Positions 53,502 to 62,884 of a DNA stretch of 64,000 nt are shown here, piece by piece. The DNA is from Symsagittifera roscoffensis (Eukaryota; Xenacoelomorpha; Acoela; Convolutidae). The stretch covers positions 35,006,369-35,070,368 of the forward strand of contig NC_087064.1 of the NCBI RefSeq assembly GCF_963678635.1, given 5' to 3'. Position numbers and translations under genes: made by a program. The notes under the pieces are model-generated. The model saw only the letters and a program-made list of their open reading frames with translations, searched no databases and had not been told where the DNA came from. Each line of letters opens with the position of its first letter. Positions within the stretch are counted from its first letter, which is position 1.

Positions 53502-53840
53502 TGTTCTCGTGGGGAGAAGAAATAATTGGATTTTTCCATATTAACTAATGTTGATCCTTGTGCTGTTGCTAATTTACTAGAGGTTTCAAGAGGTGTTAAT
53601 TTTGGATGTAATTTTTTGATTTCATTCCATGCGGGAATATTAATTGTATTTGATTCTGCTCCTGAATCAATTAAAAAATCAATTTCAAGATCTGGTGGTT
53701 GAAATTCTTTGCTTCTTGGGGTTTCTAAGAGAAATAATATTGTCCAAATTTTTTCTCTGGGGTATTCTTTTTGTATATTTTGATAAATTTGTTTTGTGTT
53801 TGAGCATTGTGTTTCATAGTTTTTATCGGGTTCAATTAAC
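53502..53840 (-). pseudogene. pol: Element 2 aspartic protease
   Basis: A retropepsin active site IDFLIDSGAESNTINIPAW is readable on the minus strand at about 53,640-53,690, followed by LETSSKLATAQGSTL. This frame ends at a TGA that overlaps the ATG-like start of the connector frame (ATGA near 53,500). The protease is split from the following pol sequence by a single-register change, either a lesion or a former expression signal. Confidence 0.75.
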
Positions 53841-53848
53841 GTGTTAAT

Positions 53849-54745
53849 TCAATTTACTTCTTGTGTAGTTTGTGTAGTATCACTGGGTAAAATATAGTAA
53901 TTGTGAAGGAGTTCCAATTGATTTTCATTAATATGTGAGGTAAAAGGTTGTTCATATATGATAGGTTCATATTCGTTTTCGACTGTTATCATATTTAAAG
54001 AGATGGTATTATCTGTATCACTTTCTGTATCTGACGATTCACAATTTATATGATTTAGTTGTAGTTCGTTACTTCCTGTGTCATCAATACCTGGGGGGTC
54101 TGAAGTTGTTTCTTTATATGTCTGCACTTGATTAATGTGTCTTTGATGTTTTGGTGTGCTACTTCTGTATCGTTGTTTAGAATCAAGATAACCGATATTA
54201 TTCCTATGTGGTGACTGGGAATAATTTCTGTATCGATTATTGTAACTTGAGTTACAATTTTTTGAATTATTTCGTGATCTGTTTTGATAATTATTGTTTG
54301 ATCTGTGATAGTTTGATCTATTATATGACTTTTTTCTTGATTGATTGTTCGGGTAGTTCTGATTTCGATTGTTTGAATAACTTCTATTTCTATTATGTGA
54401 ATAGTTTCTATTTCTGTTGTATGATGAGTTTCGTGATTGATTATTGGAATAGTGTCTATTCCTTGGGTTTGATTGGGAACTGGATCCAGAAACAAATTGT
54501 GTTGTATTGGAATTTGATCGTGAATAGTTATTTTGGTTATTTTGGCTATTCGATTGATTATATCTATTTTGTGAGTAATTTCGTGTATTTCCTCGTTCGG
54601 GTGATCTACCTCTATAACTTGAGTTATATGGTGATTGATTCCTTGTGTAATTTGAGTTGTTCGGAAGTGGTTTTCCTGAACTGTTATTACTATAAAAATT
54701 TTTGTTTGGTAGATTTTGGTCTTTTTTCATGTATTGAGCGAACAA
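53849..54745 (-). CDS. gag: Element 2 Gag C-terminal Asn/Ser/Arg/Tyr-rich domain
   Basis: A 298-residue frame dominated by short repeats of Asn, Ser, Arg and Tyr (NRNRNYSHNRNRSYSNN) downstream of the zinc knuckle, then an acidic end (CESSDTESDTDNTISL). Such basic, disordered tails follow the nucleocapsid in some Gypsy Gag proteins and likely bind RNA. It is one frame from the 54,783-55,391 Gag piece. Low complexity lowers confidence in the exact borders. Confidence 0.65.
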   Translation of the reverse strand: MFAQYMKKDQNLPNKNFYSNNSSGKPLPNNSNYTRNQSPYNSSYRGRSPERGNTRNYSQNRYNQSNSQNNQNNYSRSNSNTTQFVSGSSSQSNPRNRHYSNNQSRNSSYNRNRNYSHNRNRSYSNNRNQNYPNNQSRKKSYNRSNYHRSNNNYQNRSRNNSKNCNSSYNNRYRNYSQSPHRNNIGYLDSKQRYRSSTPKHQRHINQVQTYKETTSDPPGIDDTGSNELQLNHINCESSDTESDTDNTISLNMITVENEYEPIIYEQPFTSHINENQLELLHNYYILPSDTTQTTQEVN

Positions 54746-54782
54746 TTTCTTTGGTTCTTTGTGCTTTTGAGGTTTATTCTGA

Positions 54783-57365
54783 TTATCTTGATGTTTGTCT
54801 ACATTCGGAAATATTGTGTCCGTATCGTCGGCAATAATTACAACTTTTTTTGAAGGATGGTTTGCCTTTAAAGTTTGGATGTTTTTCGTAGATATTTAGT
54901 ATTTCAGTGATTTTTTCAATCAGGTTTGTGTCTGATTCTTGTATGTGATTTATATGTGTAGTATTTGTTTCAATTCGATTAACATATTGTAGTTTTAGAT
55001 TTTCTGTTGCTTCGAGTTTCATTGTGATTTCTGCTTGTTCTATTCTATCTGCTAATTTTCGAGAATCTAAGTCTGGTTCTCGAATTGAGGAAGGATGAGA
55101 TGCTCTCTCTTTCTTATAGCTATTTTCCTTAATTGAGGTGTTAAGGTCATCATTAAAATTTCTGTCATTTTTTGTGTTTATATAGTCATGTGTTTTAAGT
55201 GAATATGCTTTTCGAACTAGTGTTTCGATTCGTACTGCTAATTGTTTAATTGTTTCATTAGGTAATCTGCGGATTTCATTGCATAAAACTCTTTGATGTT
55301 GTTTGTTGCTTTCAGAGTCAAATATTTTTAAAACTTCTTGTGTGAATCTTTTCCAGTCTGATTTTATTTCTATGGGTAATACTGAAAACAATTTTTGAGC
55401 TGCGCCATCTAGGGTTGTTTTGGGTCTATGTATCCAATTTTGATGTAGCGGCGTATTAATTGGTTCGGGTCCTATAATTTAAATTAAATTTGCTGTTACT
55501 GCATTTAGATAATCTTCTACAGAATATTCAGGGTCTGTTCCTGTGATTACCATTAATGTTTTATTCGATGTTATTGATGATCCACCCATAAGGTATGGAC
55601 TCATAGTCATCTGTAGTGATTCTGCGGCATTTGGCAATTGTGAAAAATTTGAAAGTTGATATTTTGTGATTTCATGTTGCTGAAGGTAATAGGAAAGCGG
55701 TATTTCATTTTGCTTTTGTGTTGGTTGATAAGAATGCATTAACATTGGATTTTGTGGTTGTATTGGTTGAAAAGATTGTGTGTTAAATGGGTTTTGTGTA
55801 TGCATTTGTTGTGGATTTTGTACATCTGTTGGGTTTTGTGGGTAAATTTTCATATTTTGAGATTGTCGCGGTCTCTGTGTGCAAAATTCTTTAGTATATG
55901 GTGCAAAAATATCTGGTTGGTGATGATCATCTTCATCAGATGATAAATAGTTTGTATTATATGGTGTATATTGTTTATATTTATTTTGTTGAAAAAATGG
56001 GTAATTTTCACTATAATCCTGTGTAGGTTGTGGATTATCTGAAAAATTTACTGAATTGGTCGATGTTTTTGGGAGATTTCAATGATGGGAACATACATGG
56101 TTTAAATTTTGTTTATTTTTTCGGGGAGGTTGGTTTGTTTTTGGTTTGTGAGCATAATTATAATTGTGTTCTGCAAACGTGTTTCTTGAGAACGGTTTTC
56201 GTGTTTTTGACGGTATTGTCATTGGTCTATACGTTTGATAGTCCATATGGGAATATTTTGGAGCAACCGAAGGTTTTACGGTTGATTGTAAGGTTACCTG
56301 TGTTAGTGATGTATTTGTATTTCGTGGTGTTGTCAGATTGGGATGTATTGGTGAAATACTCTGTTGTGTAGATGTTGCTGATGTTTGGACGATTTCTTCG
56401 TTTATGAAGTGTGATGGTGTTTGAACATCTTGTTGTGTAAGATTTCTGGTTCCATTGAGGTTTTCATTATGTATGACCATCGAATTTAAACTGTTGTTTC
56501 GTGTATCAGGTAAAAATGTATTATAATTCAATGGTGTTGCATCAATGGTTAATGGTACTACTTTTACATAATCTCTGTGAAAAGATATTGTACTTATTGC
56601 TTGACTTGAGATAGCTTGTTGGATTTTTAGAAATGTATGATGAGACCAGTCAGGGTCCCAAACGTAATCTGATTGTTCTGAAAGAACAGTGTCGTCATTG
56701 GTATTTTGAGATGTAAAATTTTTTCTTGCTTGTGAAATTAAATTTCAATTGTGGGTGAAATAATCGATTATAAACCATGCTAAAATCTTTTGTAAATCAT
56801 GTTTAGTGTTTTGTGAAACATCTTTTTTAGTGAAATTTTCGCAAATTATATGTAGAAATGTTGAAAATACTGTGATTTCATTTCGTACTTTTGTATGTTT
56901 GGATGTTTCAGTTGGTGATATACTTTGAACTTCTGTTTTTTCTAATATAGATATATAACTATATAATATTGCAAAAACTTTGTTAGTGAATATGGAGTTT
57001 GCTCTTTGTGAATTATGATATTGTATGCTTTTGATATATTCTATGAATACTTTTGAAAATTCTAATTCAATATCGTCTGTTTGAATTACATATTTATGAT
57101 GGGCTGTATTTGGTGTGCTGAATTCTATGGTGTAGATTCCATATTGTTGTGTTAGATTACATATGTCTTTCAAACAATGATCAATAATTTGTCTTTTGAT
57201 TTTTACATCTGGGAATTTTGCTTTGCATGGGCTAATTCCTGGTTCAAACAAATTTACGGGTAAGTTCTTGCAAAAATTGTGTTGTCCTCTATCATCGAGT
57301 GAATCTATAAGAAAGGGAAAAACTGCTTCGTCATATGGACTTTCGTCAGTTTGAGTGTGGCTCAT
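54783..57365 (-). pseudogene. gag: Element 2 Gag with three in-frame stops
   Basis: The same minus-strand frame covers 57,365 to 54,783 and is interrupted only by TGA at 56,745-56,747, TGA at 56,079-56,081 and TAA at 55,479-55,481. The N-terminal ~200 residues (DESPYDEAVFPFLIDSLDD) are uncharacterised. Asn/Gln/Pro-rich linkers follow (QPIQPQNPMLMHSYQPTQ). Then comes a capsid-like domain (ITGTDPEYSVEDYLNAVT, FSVLPIEIKSDWKRFTQEVL, EIRRLPNETIKQLAVRIETL) and a zinc knuckle CNYCRRYGHNISEC. The capsid and knuckle place it firmly as a Ty3/Gypsy-type Gag. Confidence 0.8.
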
Positions 57366-57563
57366 TTTTACGTTTGATGACTGTTAATATATAACTATCG
57401 ATGTGTCTAATTGGTTGATTCCAATTATACAAGTGTACTGGTTTGTGTTTGGTTTATATTGCTTTTTTATTCTTCTTTTTCTTCTTATTGATGAAATTGA
57501 GGTTGTTTCTGAGTCAGTAAAATATAATTGATCATGAATGGGACAATTTTTATCTATTGATTT

Positions 57564-57812
57564 TTAAAATTTGTATAGTTCGTCTAAATTATTGGCTTCT
57601 GATTCAGAAAATTCGTTTCTATTTTTTGAAAATCTTTTTCGTGTGATTTGTCTTTGTTTGTTTATAATTTTCCTTTTTATTGTTTGTCGTTTTGTTCTAA
57701 TGTATCCAACTGTTTGTGTATGAGGTGTGATTACAAGATCGTATTTTTTGTTATCTATTTCACAGTTGTGTAAAACGATTGTTTTTTTATTTCCTAAATT
57801 TTTGAATGACAT
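57564..57812 (-). CDS. Small basic ORF at the 5' end of element 2
   Basis: An intact 82-residue frame upstream of Gag (MSFKNLGNKKTIVLHNCEID). Its middle is very basic (RTKRQTIKRKIINKQRQITR) and its tail acidic (SESEANNLDELYKF). The strong positive patch could bind RNA or act as a nuclear localisation signal. It shares the A-rich coding-strand composition of the element. It may be a separate accessory gene or the first part of Gag split by mutation. Confidence 0.45.
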   Translation of the reverse strand: MSFKNLGNKKTIVLHNCEIDNKKYDLVITPHTQTVGYIRTKRQTIKRKIINKQRQITRKRFSKNRNEFSESEANNLDELYKF

Positions 57813-59270
57813 AAGGTTTAGGATGAGGGATGCAAGAAGTTGTTAATTACTTCTATTTCCTTAGACTGTTAGTCCTTACGATTTTTTGGTTAGCTTAACC
57901 TGGGTCTTTTTGTTCAGGTTTGGAGAGAAAGTTATATAGATTCCGGAGAATGATGTTCTACTTTCTCGTGGCTAGTCTAAGTTAAGGTGTTAGTTTACTT
58001 AATCTTACTTAGGGGTAGTGATTGTGTTCAAGGGTTGGAGAATAGTAAATCGATCGACAAGGTTCAGGTATAATTAGAACGCAAGCAGTTCGTTAGATAC
58101 TATTTTAAACTTACTAAATCTAAGATCTATCCTGGGTCTGGTAAGAGGAGGGTTCAAGTGGAGGATGAATAACCGAAGTTCTTCAATGTTTATCTTAATT
58201 TGAATGGTTAGTTTTATTGAAAAATTTCTATTAGTCCTGGGTCTTTTGAAAAGGTTGGACAGTGAATCAACGTTTGAGGTCGTTAGACACTTGCTAAGTG
58301 GGTGGGGGAGAACAAAATTGTTCTTTTTGATCCAAGGATAGGCCTTGATGATCAGATTTTTAAAATTAAGTGAACATTTAAATTTAAAATGGTTTAAAAT
58401 TATTTAAAAAAAAGATTTAGTTTTTCAATGATATTAGTGAGCTTATGATTGCTGTTAGGTTTAGGTGATGGAGCTGGAACAACAAGATGGTTTATGATTA
58501 CTAACTATTTATTGTCATGCTACTAAATTTTATTTTTATTTTCAATAAATATTATTCAAATTTGTTTTTATATAATACTGCAGAAATTAGGAAAACGATC
58601 TGAGATCTTTTTATCGATCGTTATTGTACATTAATAATTTTGTTTAGCGCCTGAAATGATCATGAAGATTTACTTCAAAATTTTATGTTTGTAAATGAAA
58701 ATCTAAATTCAGTGCTAATAAGATTCTAAATATAAAAGTTTGTGTTGGCTTTTGCCGTACAACTATAAAGTTAAATGGTAAGTTTCTACGTAGTCGTATA
58801 TCGTCTCTTGTTCGAGGTCTTCTTCCAATACCGGGCAGTTCTAGTATTGTTTGGAATATTGGCTCTGATCTATTGAGTCCTAGAGACATTTCAATTAAAC
58901 TATTATTGTGTAGTATTTTGAAAATGTTTTGTCTAAATTCTAATCTATTTTTGGTTAATTCTAAGCTATTAAGGCCTTATTCGAGACTTATGGTCGCACC
59001 AGATGAGTTAGGACCGATGTGGTTAACTCATAGAGTAATGTCGGATAGGGTACACCGTCTGCTCGTCACGCTATCTTATTTTCGGCCGGATAGATTCGTG
59101 CAACTTCTTAGTCTAATAACGATCCTAATCTTACTCTTATATCTACTAGTCTCAGGTTGTTTAACTAGTCTCTGCTAGGATCAAAAGATCTAGAGTATAC
59201 TGGCTTATTGCAACTGCTGAAGTTCTCTTGGAGAGGCAACTAATTTCTAAGTTAAATTCATATCTCTCTG
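57813..59270. other. Leader/LTR-like region upstream of element 2
   Basis: No supported gene. CCTGGGTCT occurs three times (57,899, 58,131, 58,236). By position this should contain the 5' leader and LTR of element 2, but I found neither a clear primer-binding site nor a match to the 41.6-42.6 kb side. A short minus-strand frame at 58,683-58,889 has no recognisable content. Confidence 0.4.
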
Positions 59271-59298
59271 GTGCTGAAATTACAAATAATTTCAGCAC
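59271..59298. repeat. Perfect 12-bp hairpin
   Basis: GTGCTGAAATTA, loop CAAA, TAATTTCAGCAC. Perfect inverted repeat, followed by a partial direct repeat of TACAAATAA. Confidence 0.9.
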
Positions 59299-59455
59299 TT
59301 ACAAATAAGTGAGTTGTTAGTTAAATGAATTATGATTGGTTAGTATTAATTATTTTACAGTGGTAAAATATCCAATTTATGCAATTATAAAATGTCGGTG
59401 CCACGGAATAGTCGTACAGTGGAAAAAAACTTGGAGATTTTACTACTACTGTTTT

Positions 59456-59515
59456 GCGTTGCACCTAGGGGAAACTGAACTCGCACGCTAGGTGCGTTGC
59501 ACCTAGCGGTAACTG
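59456..59515. repeat. Direct and inverted repeats of GCACCTAGC
   Basis: GCGTTGCACCTAG(G/C)GG(A/T)AACTG occurs at 59,456 and again at 59,494. Between them GCTAGGTGC (59,487-59,495), loop GTT and GCACCTAGC (59,499-59,507) form a perfect 9-bp hairpin. Confidence 0.9.
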
Positions 59516-60816
59516 TCATAGTTAGTTGTACAAAAAACTCATCAACAGAGTTGGACTCTGCCAACGACTGGAAAAATTCTTTCTTTTTTGCAGAAACTTT
59601 CTTTTTAACAGAAAAGTTATTGATCTTAATACTCTTTGTTTTGCCTCATTGGTATCTTTTACCATCCTAGTACTGGAATAAATTTTCCCAATCTTAAATC
59701 TTTTTCGTTTCTAAGGTAAGAGATAGTCTTTTTTATACTTGGTCAGTTATTCTGCCTACTCTTGCCCTAAACCTACCCTCCTCGTTCCGTGAAAGCGAAT
59801 GATCAAAAGCATTGCCAAATTTGCAAATACCATTTGCGATAAAAGCCTTTGATCAAACTTCATGTAGTTTCATGAAATTCAACATAGCAGCTTTGTTCTA
59901 CTTAGCTATCTATGTACGCAAAGAGCAGTACTACAATTATTCAGAAATCAGCTGAAAAACGGCTAAAAACGCAATGAATCATACTGCGACAAAATCAATT
60001 TTTGTGTGTTCTAAAAGTTCCAAATAGCGTAGATAATTATGTTTGTGCTGTAATTGAGAAGGGTAGGTTTCAAATGACAAGTTTCTAGATGCTATGCAAA
60101 AAGACTAAAAACTTCTTAAATTGTTTGCTGATTCATTTATTTTGCGTTGATATGGCTGTATCCAACCTGTGCATGGACGTCGTATGGCAGAAAAGCCCCT
60201 TTTTAATTAACAAGTTTCCAAAATTAGTTATCAATGTTTTTAAGAAATTTTTTTACTGAAATCACAGCTTTCTATTTGGTTGTACTCATTCGTTGCTTAG
60301 TCGTCTAGGACGCACAAATTCATAGAGAATTCAACAAATTTTGGAAACAAGAAAAACACTATAAAAACATTTCCAGATGCCCCGTAAAGAGCACAAATCG
60401 CCAACTCTCATCGGTAGGACTGCATGGACATAATCTGAAGAACCCCGCAATGAAGATGACCTCGTGTGGACACCGGAAAACTTAACACCATGAGGCAGCA
60501 TGCCTTTCGAAAAACGCCTCACGCGCGTTAGAGCTCGAAACAGCACAAAGAACTTGACTGCGTCACTCTAATAGACTCAAAGTCGTCTGACTGAACTAAC
60601 TTTTTACCATTTTGACTGAACTCATACACTACCTTTGAATTACTGGACCACTTTCATTGACCTTTAGTCTTCAAAAAAAAGGCCTACTACTTCCTCCTCG
60701 AGGTTTTTAATGACATTGATTCAACATGAAATTGATAAATTTATTCTGCCAAAAAAATATTTCCAGTACCGGCTGATTGGAACCGAGGTTTCAACGCCCA
60801 CCAAAGAAATTGTTGC
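59516..60816. other. Non-coding region
   Basis: No gene that I can support. A minus-strand frame at 60,331-60,546 is somewhat richer in Arg and Ser codons than its surroundings but has no recognisable motif. Confidence 0.5.
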
Positions 60817-61497
60817 TTAGATGAATTTCACAATTTTTTTTCTAATTTTGTTGATGGTTGTTCTCTCAATAATTTTGTGCTTTAATAATATATCGGCTAA
60901 AATTTGGTCATCAATATTTTTCTTTGTGACTGTAATAAAAGTTTTATTTAATGTTTCGGAACTATGTCCATCTTCAGGTTAAGAAAATTGTCATAAAAAT
61001 AATTCACAGGCGTTAAAACATCTTGAAAGACAATGATATGTCTGCACTTATTTCCATCTTCATAAAAGAGCAAGTTGGTTTACACGTTTAGCTGCTTAAT
61101 CAAACTCGCGAGACGAGCCGATTCGTTGTAATTTTGACGCACTATTAACTGGTCAGATGCCTTGTGGGACAATGCCTCGAGTAGCCAGACAATATCATCT
61201 TTTCCGAGTGGTTTCTATAGTTGTGTGAATCAGTGGACCTGATGAGTGTTGCAAAATACTCCTGAAGTACGCTCCTTCAGGAGCGTTCATTTCTGACCTT
61301 TGCCAAATCCGTGGACGTGTTGGACTTTTCATGTGAATATGTTTCTGGTGGTTGTGCGCCCTAACAAAATAATTTATGGCATCAGAGAGCTTAGACCTGC
61401 CCCTACGATCAAAATTGATTCCTTTTTTAATTATGAATTTGTTTGTTGTAATGATGTCTTTTGATTGCAGTGGTACGGATGGACAGTCAAATGGACT
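60817..61497 (-). pseudogene. Decayed unidentified coding region
   Basis: Three overlapping minus-strand frames look coding. 61,195-61,497 (100 codons, no stop) includes GRSKLSDAINYFVRAHNHQK and RSEMNAPEGAYFRSILQH. 60,948-61,214 includes DDIVWLLEALSHKASDQL and, after one TAA, NLLFYEDGNKCRHIIVFQDV. 60,817-60,978 (53 codons) includes EDGHSSETLNKTF and IDDQILADILLKHKII. The frames follow each other with small shifts, as in a gene with several indels. I do not recognise the protein. His/Cys spacing could mean a zinc-binding segment, and a transposon origin is likely given the context. Confidence 0.4.
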
Positions 61498-62884
61498 TTA
61501 GAAATCAAATGGCTGCTAAACACCTATAAACTAGAAACTCCTGCCTGGAAAGGAAACCTATTCCAGAGAAAGCACTGGTATCAAGTCTGACTGAATGATT
61601 TTTTTTTCAGCAATATGATGGAAAAATTTTGTTGCAATATGTAACGGTCGAGCTCAGCATCACGATGCAAGGAGCTACAACGATGGATAGAGGTTTTATA
61701 GGCCTAGGATGTTTCTTCCTGTTAGATTTAGAGTTATGCTTAGATGTGTCTGATAAAATCCAAGCACCGTTTTCAACTTGTGCCGATGTTTGCAAGGTCA
61801 TGATATGCTCAAGTAAATTGCCATTCATATTTGTTTTTATTGTAAAATTGTAAATAATTGCATGCAGTTGTCAGTAAAATAAATTCAATGAATTTGCTGA
61901 AAAAAGTGGTCTGCTGCTGTTTTCCTGCTCTTCAAAAGAAGCTAAAGAATTTTATTTCCGTCAATTTTTTATAGAAAAAGAACTAGCAAGAACACGAAAA
62001 AAACTCTTTTTGAAATTCTACTGAAATTATTTTGTTCAGAAAAGAAGGTGCCAACTCTTGTGGCGTTGCTTTGTTCATTGGTCACAAAAGTTTCCCTAAG
62101 AACTTCAAGTAGAAAATCTGGTGCTGTAAACCGGCGCGTGTTTAAATCTCGCAAGACGATCAAAATCTTTATACGTTCTCTGTTTGGTTAAATTTATCAG
62201 GAAAAAATTTCTTTCTCAGTGTTGAATAGTTTATTTTTCGATGAATCAGTTGGCGCAGTGTGATTTGATTGCAATTTATTGGTTGACCTAATCAGGGCGT
62301 GAACAGCCATTCTATATACTTATTGATAAAGGGGAGCGCACACCGAAAAAACGCGATTTTTTAGTAAAATTTTCCAAAAAGTCCCTAAAAAAGCTACTTT
62401 TGGCCAAAACAGGGTGTTTTTTTTATTTTTTAGTGCTGTGGGAGAGCTCGGAAAAACAATTTGGTTGACTTGAAAAAAACCGACAAAATTTTTGAAATTT
62501 TTTGGAAAAATCTGTCCGCTACCCTATTGACGCGTTAGTGTAGATTTAATCACTCGTAGGAATTGTTCCAAACTTCTTGTACAGGCTATGCTCATAACTT
62601 CTATATTACTAGGAGCGAAGTCTGTCACTTCGTGCTTTATATGGCTTGTGAGGGGTTGATTTTAAAAATTGAATGTTAACTGAAAAATATAATTTTTTTA
62701 ACGCAAAGACTGCTTCATAGATCTTAAATAACAGTCGGAAAACTCCGGCAAGACCATGGAAAATCAAGAAACCCGAGCAATTAGATACTAACAATGATGA
62801 AAAAATTTTTCCTGTAAAGTGATTTACTGTATTTACTAATTTTGTTTAACTTTAATTGTTTTAAATTGTCAGGTAGAATTTTTT
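61498..62884. other. Mostly non-coding; dispersed T-rich repeat at about 62,330-62,510
   Basis: No supported gene. The stretch at 62,426-62,454 (TTTTTAGTGCTGTGGGAGAG) resembles 33,968-33,996 on the other side of the gap, suggesting one dispersed repeat family. The end could include the LINE 3' untranslated region. Confidence 0.5.

Larger units (their letters stand above)
42578..57812 (-). mobile_element. Giant envelope-carrying Ty3/Gypsy-type element (element 2), decayed
   Basis: Over 15 kb on the minus strand, in order: small basic ORF (57.8 kb), Gag (57.4-53.8), aspartic protease (53.7), RT (52.7-51.8), RNase H (51.7-51.2), integrase (50.6-49.2), a Pro/Ser/Thr-rich ORF (48.1-46.8), an env-like glycoprotein (46.95-44.4) and a final long ORF (44.4-42.6). 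Gene order in pol is that of Ty3/Gypsy. Typical elements are 5-10 kb, so the extra ORFs are notable. The coding strand is A/C-rich and G-poor throughout, which binds all these ORFs into one unit. Every large gene carries a stop or frameshift. LTRs are not identified. Confidence 0.8.

Noticed and set aside
53490-53510. A AAA AAC heptamer as a -1 ribosomal frameshift site between protease and RT
   Set aside because: The protease-frame TGA lies before the heptamer, so ribosomes would stop before reaching it.
54208-54837. Long plus-strand frame rich in Tyr, Cys, Leu
   Set aside because: Antisense of the low-complexity Gag tail; open because the coding strand avoids codons that give stops on the other strand.
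58683-59178. Two short opposed frames with Arg/Leu-rich products
   Set aside because: No motif, no neighbours in register, and the region more likely represents the untranslated leader of element 2.
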